This document shows positions 23,423 through 33,100 of a stretch of 64,000 nucleotides of DNA, piece after piece. Both the position numbers and the translations under genes were made by a program. Numbering within the stretch: position 1 is the first letter of the stretch; each line of letters begins with the position of its first letter. The stretch is from a virus, in IMG/VR virus record IMGVR_UViG_3300025626_000006, positions 1 through 64,000 of that record; one strand, given 5' to 3'. The notes beneath the pieces were generated by a model, which ran no database searches, was not told the origin of the DNA, and was given only the letters and a program-made list of their open reading frames with translations.

Positions 23423-25774
23423 TTACCATTTTCTACAAGACCAATATCTAGCCTTATGTCTTGGTCCAGGATTATCACAATTGTGTCTAGCTCTAAATGC
23501 TTTTCTAGCATCAGGATTATTTTTTCTGATTGACATTGTTTTACCTTTAGCTGAAGACCCACCGTGTCCAAAGTTTACTTTTACAACATTACCCTTTGGA
23601 TTCTTAACGTATACTTTAAACTTTTTAACATCACCCTGCATTGGCTTACCTAACTTAACATCTCTACCTTGGTATTCTGCTTCGTTAATATCACTTTTGT
23701 ATTCTTTCATAAAGTTTACAAAGTCTTTAGCTTCTTCAATTGTATCAACATCATATTCTTGTACATACTCGGTAAATAGTATTCTTCCTGAACTATCTTC
23801 GAGTGCTACTAAATCATTTGGATGTTTTTTCTTCAATACTCTAAACATAGCTGGTGCTTCATTTGGGTTTTGAATGTGTACTTGGTCAATAACTTTTCCG
23901 TTTCTTGATATTACAAGTGAATATGGATTGGGTCTGTTTCTTACAGCTTTCTTTATGTCACCAAGCTTTGCTTCATTTACATCATTATATAAATCAGTTG
24001 CCCAATTAATAGTGTCAGAGTTTTTCTTGATTTGCTTTCCATACTCTTTAAAGAATTTCTTTAAAAAGTCATCTAAAGTCTTAGCTTGCTTTGACATCAT
24101 ATTGATATCACTCATCACACCTTCTTTGAGTCCTTCAGGTAATGAGTTGGAGTATTTTTTAGCTCCACTTAGTGATGGGTGTGAACCAATGTGTTTAACT
24201 ACCTTACCTTTTTTATCTACAATCTGCATAAGAAACTTATCTTCTTTTTCAGGCCTTCTCATACCTTTCATATCTCTATCGATTACTTGAAAGATATTAC
24301 CACTTTTTAATTTCTTTTCAAAGTGTACTTTAGCTTCGTTAATAGATTCACCAAGTTGGTTATGATATTTCTTATCTATATTTTTTTTGAGAGTTTTCTC
24401 ATCTTTAAAATATGCAGTTATTAATCCTTTAAATCCTTTTTGTGGTGAAATGTAAAATCCATCTTTTTTATACTCAGATTTTCCTTTAGAATCTTTTGGT
24501 TCTTCGCCAACTATAAGTAAAAAGTGTCTACCTTTATCATCTGTGATTGAATACGAATCATTTTCGTTTACTGATTCAGATAATGGATTCATATTTTTAT
24601 CAGTAATGATATATGCTGTCATCTGTCCACCCATAGAACCACCCCTTTGGAGTTTCTCTACTTCTTTTTGAGCGTCTTTGTATGATTTAAACTCTTTTGG
24701 TTTATCGCTAGTTTTTTGCTTTTTTATATCGTAATGTCTAATTAATGCTTTACCCTGCCCTCTACCTAAGTTACGAGTAATGTAATATTTAGCTTCGTTT
24801 AATATAGAAGTAAGTTTCATTGAGTTAGATTCTGTGGTTAATCTTTTTTTGTATTTTTTTGCCAGCTTCATCGCTGCTTTTACTATACCTTTAAAATCTT
24901 TAGCATCATCATCTGAAACTTTACCAGCATCAAATCCCTCAATACTAACGTAGTATGGTTTATCTTCATCTTCATATTTACCAACATACAGCATCAAATC
25001 TTCACCACCATCAAATGCGAAGTTACTATTACCACCATGATATCTAGTATCATCAGGTTCAGAATCAACACCTACACCCACTGCTCTTTCTAAAGCTTTT
25101 CTAACAATTTCTTGCTCTTTATCTGTTAGCATTGGTTCTGCTCTTTCATTCAATACAGATTCTTTAATTGATTCCATTAAACCAATTGCAATATCACCAA
25201 CTTCTCTATCTGCTTTATCAACATACTTTTTATTTACAATAGCGATAGGTAGTTTATCAAGTTTGTACATTGGAATCATTGATGTAGAAAAAGAATACTT
25301 AACTTTATGTTTCTTTAATTGATTACCAACATCCATAAATGAACTAGCTTTAGAAACTAAATCTTCGATAACATCTAACATACCATCGTATTTACCTTCG
25401 TTTACTGATTCCTTCTTCATAAGTTTGTAAGCCATATGTCCCATCATTACGATACCACTCTTAACAAACTTATCTTTATTAGATTGTTGTTTAAGTGCAT
25501 CATATACTTGAACCATTAGGTTTGCTGAATTCATATCAACTCTTACCTTCTTACCACTCTTAGTATCTTTAATCATATCGTTTTGTTTATTCTTTACGAT
25601 TTTTCTTAATTGAGTAATTACTTCAGGTTCTTTAGCTTCGTTTACAAATGATGTTGCGTAAGGATTAGAAATAACTTTTCCTAATTCAGGAGTAAATCCA
25701 TACTTTTCTTCCATAAATGATTTAACATTATGGTATTCTTCTTTTACAAGCTTTTTTAAATCAGATTTTTTCAT
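23423..25774 (-). CDS. Putative capsid cargo polyprotein with eight gp21-type sites (783 aa)
   Basis: Not assignable as a whole. Hydrophobic-Asn-Glu sites recur after residues 46, 126, 210, 327, 404, 480, 601 and 698, mostly followed by Ala or Gly, leaving nine pieces of 46 to 121 residues. One internal site is preceded by MKLTSILNE, a copy of the N-terminal tag of head proteins. Several pieces look like separate small alpha/beta domains, for example 328-404 and 602-698. The last piece ends with a basic, cysteine-containing motif FRARHNCD then ARYWSCRKW that recurs in marine phage proteins. AAAGGA precedes the start. Cleavage and packaging into the head are inferred. Confidence 0.6.
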   Translation of the reverse strand: MKKSDLKKLVKEEYHNVKSFMEEKYGFTPELGKVISNPYATSFVNEAKEPEVITQLRKIVKNKQNDMIKDTKSGKKVRVDMNSANLMVQVYDALKQQSNKDKFVKSGIVMMGHMAYKLMKKESVNEGKYDGMLDVIEDLVSKASSFMDVGNQLKKHKVKYSFSTSMIPMYKLDKLPIAIVNKKYVDKADREVGDIAIGLMESIKESVLNERAEPMLTDKEQEIVRKALERAVGVGVDSEPDDTRYHGGNSNFAFDGGEDLMLYVGKYEDEDKPYYVSIEGFDAGKVSDDDAKDFKGIVKAAMKLAKKYKKRLTTESNSMKLTSILNEAKYYITRNLGRGQGKALIRHYDIKKQKTSDKPKEFKSYKDAQKEVEKLQRGGSMGGQMTAYIITDKNMNPLSESVNENDSYSITDDKGRHFLLIVGEEPKDSKGKSEYKKDGFYISPQKGFKGLITAYFKDEKTLKKNIDKKYHNQLGESINEAKVHFEKKLKSGNIFQVIDRDMKGMRRPEKEDKFLMQIVDKKGKVVKHIGSHPSLSGAKKYSNSLPEGLKEGVMSDINMMSKQAKTLDDFLKKFFKEYGKQIKKNSDTINWATDLYNDVNEAKLGDIKKAVRNRPNPYSLVISRNGKVIDQVHIQNPNEAPAMFRVLKKKHPNDLVALEDSSGRILFTEYVQEYDVDTIEEAKDFVNFMKEYKSDINEAEYQGRDVKLGKPMQGDVKKFKVYVKNPKGNVVKVNFGHGGSSAKGKTMSIRKNNPDARKAFRARHNCDNPGPRHKARYWSCRKW

Positions 25775-25783
25775 AGGATTCCT

Positions 25784-26359
25784 TTAGCAAGATTTCCAAC
25801 CACCACCGTTGGCTTTATATTTTTTAGCAGCCCACCCATTAGCATATGCTGATGGGTATACATCAAACTTAGCTTTAGCTTGTGATTTAGCTGAACTCCA
25901 CTTAGCTGAATCAGTTGGACAATTTTTTTCTTGAAGTTTTTCAACCTCTTCGCCTAATTGTTTGAGTTCTCTAACTGCTCTAAGGTCATTATATCTTTCA
26001 ACGAGGTTTTCATTTTTTAAATCAGATATTGATTTTCCTTTTTGCCCACCTATCCACATTGATACAAAGAATCCAATTGCATCAAGAATGTCGTGACCAT
26101 CCCACTTAGCAGCAGCAGCGATATCCATTCCATGGTTTTCTAAATTATCTTCCCATGAGCGATTACCATAATATTTAGCTTTTTTAGCTTTTGGAAAAAG
26201 TTTATCTACTTTCTTAGCCGTACTATGAAAGTTTGCATCAGTTAATGCACCTTTTAGTATAAAGGATATTGCGTGATGTCCTTCTGGTGAAGATGCTGAC
26301 GTTCCTTTGAAATACGCGTCTAAATCTTTTTTAACTTTTTTATTTAATCTTGGATTCAT
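25784..26359 (-). CDS. Hypothetical protein with C-terminal YPSAYANGW module (191 aa)
   Basis: Residues 1-130 are mixed alpha/beta without a known motif (includes PEGHHAISFILKGAL and HDILDAIGFFVSMWIGG). The C-terminal ~40 residues carry an AKAKFDVYPSAYANGW, KYKANGGGWKSC signature. I recall this signature from small domains in phage and giant-virus proteins (possibly DUF5872), but I cannot verify the name. A good AGGAG ribosome site precedes the start at 26359. It is next to the polyprotein-like gene whose end also carries such a cysteine motif, so a shared internal-protein role is plausible. Confidence 0.6.
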   Translation of the reverse strand: MNPRLNKKVKKDLDAYFKGTSASSPEGHHAISFILKGALTDANFHSTAKKVDKLFPKAKKAKYYGNRSWEDNLENHGMDIAAAAKWDGHDILDAIGFFVSMWIGGQKGKSISDLKNENLVERYNDLRAVRELKQLGEEVEKLQEKNCPTDSAKWSSAKSQAKAKFDVYPSAYANGWAAKKYKANGGGWKSC

Positions 26360-26361
26360 TG

Positions 26362-26772
26362 TTATGCTCCTGTTTTACTATTTGTAGGTTTTTTACCTTT
26401 AGTTTTGTTACCACCTTTTTTGGCGTCACCACTTTTCTTTTGTGCTCTTCGCTTTCTACCAACAAAGGTTTTACGACCATCTGGTCCAAGTTTAGCGGCT
26501 TTTTCTTTTGATAAACAGGCCGCATATGCACCACCTTCTTTACCATCACCACACTTACCTAGCTTCTGACCATCACTTCCGTATCTATCCCATCCACCAC
26601 CTGAGGTTGTTCCTGTTTTACCTTTACCAAACCACTTACGAAGGTCTTCGTTCATAAGGTTTTCTTTAACTAATATTTCATATACATCGGAAATGGTGTA
26701 CTCCACAGCTAATTCATGTGGGACACCATCATTATGATATACTTCATATATGTCGTTAACAAGTTTACTCAT
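26362..26772 (-). CDS. Hypothetical basic protein with Gly/Cys module (136 aa)
   Basis: Residues 1-45 are helical and acidic and include a L-M-N-E site near 39-42, followed by DLRKWFGKG. Residues 60-95 hold GGGWDRYGSDGQKLGKCGDG and GGAYAACLSKEKAA, a small cysteine-containing unit seen in several viral proteins. The tail (about 95-136) is very basic (GRKRRAQKKSG, GGNKTKGKKP). Cleavage by the prohead protease after M-N-E would release a basic DNA-binding-like product, as with T4 internal proteins. This is inference from composition and neighbours. The start overlaps the upstream gene by eight bases. Confidence 0.55.
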   Translation of the reverse strand: MSKLVNDIYEVYHNDGVPHELAVEYTISDVYEILVKENLMNEDLRKWFGKGKTGTTSGGGWDRYGSDGQKLGKCGDGKEGGAYAACLSKEKAAKLGPDGRKTFVGRKRRAQKKSGDAKKGGNKTKGKKPTNSKTGA

Positions 26773-27352
26773 CTTCAGTTTCCAGCTTAGCTATAAAGTT
26801 ATTTTGAAATAACTCAAATTCGCTATCTATTTTTTCTTCCAACTCCGGCCAAGACATCCCATCCCATTCTTCAAACGAACCATCTTCGTTTATGAACTTA
26901 GCTTTCATTGCTGATTTTAAAGCTTCTTTTTCAAGTTTAGCTTGTGTTAACCAAGCCTTACCATTCTGTAACATTTTTGTACTTTCATAAGCCCCATATC
27001 CACCATTTAATTTAAGCTCATGTTCCATATTGATTACACAATCGAAACATTTACCATGAATGACCTTCATTTTCTGGTCATTTCTTTTTGGATTAGTACA
27101 AGTACAAACTTCTTTATCACAATTTGGGAATGAGTTTAAGTCGTTTCTTAACTCTGAAAGTTTACCAAGTTTAACTTTGTAACCTTTCTTTTGTTCCCAA
27201 CTATTTCCATCTTCATCTACCCAAGTTTCTCCAACTTCACGTTTGATAAAAGACTTCACCTCACTAAAACCTATTGTTTTTTTAGTTTGGCTTTTATGTG
27301 TACCAGCAATCATTTCTGATACTGCTTTTACATTTTTTAATTTTTTTGACAT
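26765..27352 (-). CDS. Hypothetical protein with cysteine cluster (195 aa)
   Basis: The middle of this protein contains C-D-K-E-V-C-T-C-T-N-P-K and, about 20 residues on, G-K-C-F-D-C-V, a probable zinc-binding site (C-x4-C-x-C then C-x2-C). The remaining sequence is helical and charged, with an acidic C-terminus containing W-D-G-M-S-W-P-E-L-E-E-K. No enzyme motif is seen. It is the last of three short genes between the polyprotein-like and adenylyltransferase/ligase-like genes, and has its own TATTTATA box 21 bases upstream. Function unknown. Confidence 0.6.
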   Translation of the reverse strand: MSKKLKNVKAVSEMIAGTHKSQTKKTIGFSEVKSFIKREVGETWVDEDGNSWEQKKGYKVKLGKLSELRNDLNSFPNCDKEVCTCTNPKRNDQKMKVIHGKCFDCVINMEHELKLNGGYGAYESTKMLQNGKAWLTQAKLEKEALKSAMKAKFINEDGSFEEWDGMSWPELEEKIDSEFELFQNNFIAKLETEDE

Positions 27353-27372
27353 AACTTGATTTTAGTTCTTTA

Positions 27373-27380
27373 TATAAATA
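27373..27380 (-). promoter_or_regulatory. Candidate late promoter box (TATTTATA)
   Basis: The coding strand reads GTATATTTATATA, 21 bases upstream of the start at 27352, in the gap behind the adenylyltransferase/ligase-like gene. Confidence 0.5.
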
Positions 27381-27388
27381 TACGAAAA

Positions 27389-29680
27389 TTAATAGAAAAG
27401 TCCTAATATTTGATTCAATGGGGCAAAGGTACCTGTTAACTTGTATGTATTACCCTTGTAAACAAATACGATTCCCTCATTTGGTACTATTTTATTTCTA
27501 CCACCAATTGAATTCAATCTTTCCAATTCCATTTTTAATTTTGCTATCTTTTTTTGGTCACCACTTTTTCTGACATCTTTAACAATTTGGTCTAACTTCT
27601 TTTGAATATCTCTAAGAGATTTTTCAGGATTTACAGTTAATGCTGATGACATAAATGATAATACTTCGGCACCTACACCTAAGAATATATCTTCAAATGG
27701 TCTAATATTTTGTTTTGATATTTTAGCTTGGTCTTGCTTATCGGTTTTTTTAGCCCAGTCTAATACTTTAGAATCAGAAATGTTTTTTTTATCTAATCTA
27801 AATCCTTTGTCATAAAATGCCCACCTTTTAACTAATCCCATTTTGGTTTTGTTATCTAATGTAGATGGTGAATTTTTATCAACGTATTGTTCCCACCACG
27901 CTTGATGGTAATCTGCAACACCATTAGAATCTTTTAGTTTAAATTCTTTTTGTAATTTTTTAACATCAGATTCAAACTTAGATTTCATTTTACTTAATTC
28001 AGTATTCTGAGGTAGTTTTACTACTGGAGGCCCTTGGATTGTATATTTAGATTGAACGTCAGCATTTACTTGCTTAATCATACCAGCGAGTATTTTAGCG
28101 TCTGATGTATCTGCTCCGATTGCCACACCCTTTTCATCATATTCCATTGTACCATGAAAAACTAATAGTGGTTGACCATATGGTATTACGTTTACTGACT
28201 CCGGCCAGATGACTTCAAGGTTCATAAATTTAGCGCCATCCTTGAATACCTTATTTACTTGTGCATCGGAAAGTTTAGATATGGCTGATTCTAAATCTCT
28301 CATTGCGAAATTATACGCATCGGTCAACCCGCCTCTATTAGCAAACTTATCTGCGACACCTTTAATGTCTAATGCGTTAAGTCCTCTATCTTTGAGGTGT
28401 CCTTTATTTCTAGCTGCAATTATACCTCTATCCTTACGATATGATATAGCCAAAGCTTGTCCATCTGTTTTTTCTCTTGTAAATTCTAGCTTACCATTTA
28501 AAGCATTTGATATGATTGTTTTTAAATCACCAAATGTTAAATTCATTTCTGTATCGAATGGATGATTCATATGCCCATATGCACCACCTTCGGTTAATAT
28601 ATTTTCTTTAAGATTGTTCTTTTTTGTCTTTTGCTTTTCAGTATCAATTGTATTAGTAAGATTTTCGATATCTTTTGGTTCAGCGAATTTAACAAATTCC
28701 ATACCCAAACGAAGGGCAACTTTCTTAATATGCTTTGCCCATTTTCTATAAGCAGGTCTACCAGTTATATCCTTACCATATCTTTTTTTCTGTCCATCCA
28801 TAGTGTCACCACTTGGAAAGAATGATACTTGATATCTACCAGGTCCTTTGGGATATGCTGTATCAAATGACTCCATAGCCTCATCACCCATTAGATAACT
28901 TACGATGTCCCACCCAAGGTCTCCAATTACATCTTCCATTTCTTTTTGATAAGTTAACATATTACCATAAAAAGCACCAGGCCCATCATCTACTACACCT
29001 TTACCACTTGTTGGTGTATGTGAAGTTTCATTGATTACGTTACTTATATTAATTGATTGTAAAAAAGATTCCATTACGGATTCTACTTTTGATAATCTAC
29101 CTGAAATTAGTTTGAATACTTTAGGGTCAAATTTACCATATACTTTTTTAAAGAATGCTTTTCTTTTTGATTCATCCCCCTTTGACATTCCGTTACGAAC
29201 ATCAGTACCACTTATATTACCAAAAGATGGGGATACATAAACATAACCATTATCGTCATAACCATTATCAACACTTCCCTTTTTGTAAGGTAAGAAATAT
29301 TTTGATTGACTTTTTAATCTACTTGCATCTTTTTTACCTACAACAGTAATGTATGCAGTTGTTTTTGATGGAAATTTTTCAATTACTTCTTTTGGAGAAT
29401 ATGGGTTTTTAACCTGTACAATCATATTGGATGGTACTTTAAACATCTTTGTCATAATTTCCTTTTTCTCTTTGAAATTAAAAGGATGTCTCGGCCCACC
29501 TTGTTTATTGGATGTACCTATGTAAACGTTGGATTTACCAAATTTACTAACAAGGTGGTCGTATACTTTCGCATGACCAATATGAAAAGGTTGAAATCTA
29601 CCTGAGTAGACTATTACCTCTTTTTTTATATCTTCACTTAATATTGAGTCTATTACCCAATTTGTTAAATCATTTCCCAT
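27389..29680 (-). CDS. Fused nucleotide adenylyltransferase-like / ligase-like enzyme (763 aa)
   Basis: N-terminal domain (about 20-205): GRFQPFHIGH at 27-36 and ISGTDVR at 156-162, the two signatures of NadM/NMNAT-type nucleotidyltransferases. C-terminal domain (about 370-763): K-T-D-G at 404-407 in EKTDGQAL, EGIVF at 735-739 and YKLTG at 746-750, which fit motifs I, IV and V of the covalent nucleotidyltransferase (DNA/RNA ligase) superfamily. A middle domain (about 220-360) is unassigned. Possible gp21 sites lie in the linkers: V-I-N-E-T near 218 and I-L-T-E-G near 364, so the three parts may be separated during head maturation. NAD metabolism, nucleic-acid end repair or both are possible; the substrate is unknown. 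Confidence 0.75.
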   Translation of the reverse strand: MGNDLTNWVIDSILSEDIKKEVIVYSGRFQPFHIGHAKVYDHLVSKFGKSNVYIGTSNKQGGPRHPFNFKEKKEIMTKMFKVPSNMIVQVKNPYSPKEVIEKFPSKTTAYITVVGKKDASRLKSQSKYFLPYKKGSVDNGYDDNGYVYVSPSFGNISGTDVRNGMSKGDESKRKAFFKKVYGKFDPKVFKLISGRLSKVESVMESFLQSINISNVINETSHTPTSGKGVVDDGPGAFYGNMLTYQKEMEDVIGDLGWDIVSYLMGDEAMESFDTAYPKGPGRYQVSFFPSGDTMDGQKKRYGKDITGRPAYRKWAKHIKKVALRLGMEFVKFAEPKDIENLTNTIDTEKQKTKKNNLKENILTEGGAYGHMNHPFDTEMNLTFGDLKTIISNALNGKLEFTREKTDGQALAISYRKDRGIIAARNKGHLKDRGLNALDIKGVADKFANRGGLTDAYNFAMRDLESAISKLSDAQVNKVFKDGAKFMNLEVIWPESVNVIPYGQPLLVFHGTMEYDEKGVAIGADTSDAKILAGMIKQVNADVQSKYTIQGPPVVKLPQNTELSKMKSKFESDVKKLQKEFKLKDSNGVADYHQAWWEQYVDKNSPSTLDNKTKMGLVKRWAFYDKGFRLDKKNISDSKVLDWAKKTDKQDQAKISKQNIRPFEDIFLGVGAEVLSFMSSALTVNPEKSLRDIQKKLDQIVKDVRKSGDQKKIAKLKMELERLNSIGGRNKIVPNEGIVFVYKGNTYKLTGTFAPLNQILGLFY

Positions 29681-29683
29681 ATC

Positions 29684-29691
29684 TATAAGTA
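29684..29691 (-). promoter_or_regulatory. Box-like sequence (TACTTATA) at a start codon
   Basis: The C-variant box lies only four bases before the ATG at 29680, in the 22-base gap behind the 3491-residue fibre gene. If used, the transcript would be nearly leaderless. It may be a chance match. Confidence 0.25.
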
Positions 29692-29702
29692 TCTATTTTT
29701 AA

Positions 29703-30101
29703 TTAATCACCACTTCCACTAATCAATAATTTCAATCTACTTACCTCTTCAGATAATTCTTGTATTGATTTAATCATTGGTGAAATAAGTTCGTTGTATC
29801 TAATACCCCATGGTGCATAGTTTTCTACAATAGTTCCATCTGGCTCCACCTGAGTGGTTGCAGGGTTTATAGTAATTCCTGCAAATTGTTGAGTATTTAC
29901 TCCAGCACTAGCAAGTGATGAACTTAAATCTTGAGCTATTAAACCATAATGTGTTCTACTACCACTTGTGAGATTTTGAATTTCCCATGAGTTTCTATTT
30001 CGAGTTTCTTTCCATTTGAATGAAACTGGATTTAGCGAGTTTACAAAATCTAATCCTAAGTTTGAACCTGTAATTTCTAACTTGTTACGTCTATCAGATG
30101 T
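29703..30101 (-). other. S74 intramolecular chaperone domain
   Basis: This covers residues 3360-3491 of the giant fibre. The catalytic Ser and Lys of the family (S-D-x-x-x-K) are both present, so self-cleavage just before Ser3361 is expected. The C-terminal helix SIQELSEEVSRLKLLI would form the trimeric coiled coil that is released. Confidence 0.88.
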
Positions 30102-33100
30102 TTGGATAACACCATTAGTTGCGTGGATATCATCCCATCGCTTTCTCACATTAGAGCCGTTTTCACCTAAATCATATGTATTGTCGAGGGCAGGTGATAC
30201 ATGACCTGTAACACGAAGAGCTCTTTGAAGAGTTGTAGCGTAGGTTTCTGCTAAAAGTGTAACCTGATTTCCTAAAGTCACAGCTCCAGCATTTATTGAA
30301 GAAGCTTTCATTCCCTTCACCATACGCATTTCAGAAACTCTTATTTGTGGTGCAACTTCACCCGTACTACCTCCTGAAGAATTAACCTTCCACCAACTTA
30401 ATTGTATTTTGAAGTGTTTTATTTGAGTTAGCTGTCTATATTCGGGATTAGCGTTTGACCCGCCTGGAGGAACACCAAGGTTAAGTTTTTCAAGAGCGTG
30501 TGAAAGTGGTATATCCCATCTGTGTGGAGAACCTGAATATATAGCAGCACGTTGGTCTCGCCAAAGTACAACTCCTTGATTAGAAATATTATTTGCATCT
30601 ACATCGTCTGGGTCATCGTGTATTATTTCTACCATGGTAGCCATTAACGCACCACCCCAGTTTCCTGTCCATGTGGTGTCAAATTGTAATAATATACAAT
30701 CATCTTTAAAACGTGTTGTTTCTCCAATGGATAGTGTGTCTGACTTAATTCCTAAGTAATTTCTACCCAAACCATCAGTTCCACCATATCGCGGGAATAT
30801 AGCATTTGTAATTTGATTAGCAAAGCCGGCACCTTTCATTCGGACTTTCGCTGTGTTATTAACATCGTCATATATATTAAAACTACCAGTGTAGAAACCA
30901 CCAGAGTGCCAGTAACCTGCTTGATAATCTTCATAATCACCACCTTCAGTCATCATTGTTCTAAACTCTTTTTGAGCAGTCATGTATGACAAATCATCAC
31001 CAGCGAATCCAGTTATACCACCAATCGGCTTACCACCAGTAGTTATAGAGCTTCCACCCCACTTTGTGAGTCCACCTTTAAATAAAGCTGTGTTTCCTAA
31101 TGACGCTGAATATTGATTTAAGTATTTGCCAGCAGCTGCTACCTGTGTACCTCTAATTGTGTGCCATTTATTTACAGCAGTAGCAATTATACCTGCCCCA
31201 CCTCCTGAACTCCCCGTAGCTGCTATTCCGAATTTTTTTATTGAACCAGCACCAGCACCACTACCCATAACGCCATCAAGGTCTGACCCAGTAACCCATG
31301 TTTCTACCCAAATTGGCCCATCAGAAGATATCCTATATGGTTGACCTGGATATGATGGTGAGTTACTTGAAAGTTCTCCCGTGTCTCCAGATGGATAATC
31401 TAGTAGGAAATTGTAAGAACCACTTTGACCAGCTTGTATAGGTTTACCTAATGCGCGGACATTTCTAAATGTACCAGTTCTAGCTACAATGTCACCATCG
31501 ATACTCGTATCACCTGAGGAAGACATAAAGAAGTTTGACGAACTTATTTCTATAAGTCCACCTGAACCACTTAGGTATTGTACACCATCTTTTCCAAAGA
31601 AAAACTTATCTACTTCTAAAACAGCTTTAGAACCTGTTATTAATAATTCTTTAGCAGTATTATTCCAATATAGATACCCGTCAACTGAACCACTCCCTAA
31701 AAAGAAATTACCACTACTATCTAAATATGATGTAAAGTCATCTAATGTAGCGTTAGCGGATGTTAATTGATTGTGAAACCCAAATACATTAGCTGTCATT
31801 AGTAATCCAGCTGGAGCGGGCCCCACGCCTGTTAAGTTTTCGTTTGCAAATGTAAAGTCTTGATTATCAACTCCCGGCGAACCTGGTGAACCTGGTGAAC
31901 CTGGTGAACCTGGCCCACCTGGTGTACCTGGTGTACCTGGTGTACCATCAGTACCATCAGTACCCGGAGTACCATCTGTACCATCTGTTCCATCTGTTCC
32001 ATCTGAGCCATCATCACCTTGTAAAGCTACTGCGATTGACATAGTTTTAGCAAGTTGTGTACTTGAACTTACAGCCGTTACTACAATTGAGCCGCTGAAT
32101 GGGGTTGTAGCTCCTGTGATTGTTACTGGGTTAGTACCACTTGTTGTATGATGTGTTGAAGAAGTAACACTAAACGTATAATCACTTGTTACATTATTGA
32201 TACCTTGATATACAAACATATCAGTACCAGCACCTGCGAATGAGATAATAGCACCTGAGCTACTTAATGGTAATGTGTGTGAATCATTAGTTAAGAAGGC
32301 AGATATAGCATCTGAACCATCTGAACCTGGAGTTCCATCACCACCTGGTGTTCCATCGGAACCTGGAGTTCCATCACCACCTGGTGTTCCATCGCCACCT
32401 GGTGTTCCATCGCCACCATCTGCTCCACCTTCAACTTTAAATATTTTTACTGCATCGGTTAATCCATCTTTAGTAGCTGAAATAGTGAATGGGAATGCTC
32501 CTTTAGTTTGAGCCATACCACCAGTTTGATTATTTCCTGTCCATGTAATACTACCACTTACAATACCCGTACCATTAGATATGTTATTATTATTAAAAGC
32601 AAATCCTGTTATTGAAGTACCTTGCGTTGTTGTTATTGATATATCACTACTACCAATAGCACCACTTAAGTTTTGTTGTTGAAAACTAAATATAATATTA
32701 AGTGGAGTTGCTGAAGTGTCTGAAGAATCATCAAATGACATTACTTGTGAATCTAAACTACCAATTAATAATTTTGCCGAAGTTCCATCTGAACCATCGT
32801 TACCTTGTTGTGATACAGCGAGTGACATTGTTTTTGATATGGAAACGGAAGCACTAGCAGCTGTTAAAACAAGTGAGCCACTAAACGGAGCGTTAGTACT
32901 TGTTACTGTTACTGGATTTGTACCACTTGTTGTTATGTAAGATGCTGATGTGTGTGTTATTGTATAATTTGAAGTTCTATCATTTATACCTTCAAATACA
33001 AACATTTCAGTTTGTGCGCCACTTAGTGATATCACATTGCCAGTATTATCAACTGGGATTGTATGTGAATCGTTAGATAAGAATCCACTAATTGCGTCAG

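Noticed and set aside
24600-25000. The 783-residue gene as a degraded fusion of broken genes
   Set aside because: The frame is intact over 2.3 kb with uniform codon use and regular site spacing, so decay is unlikely.
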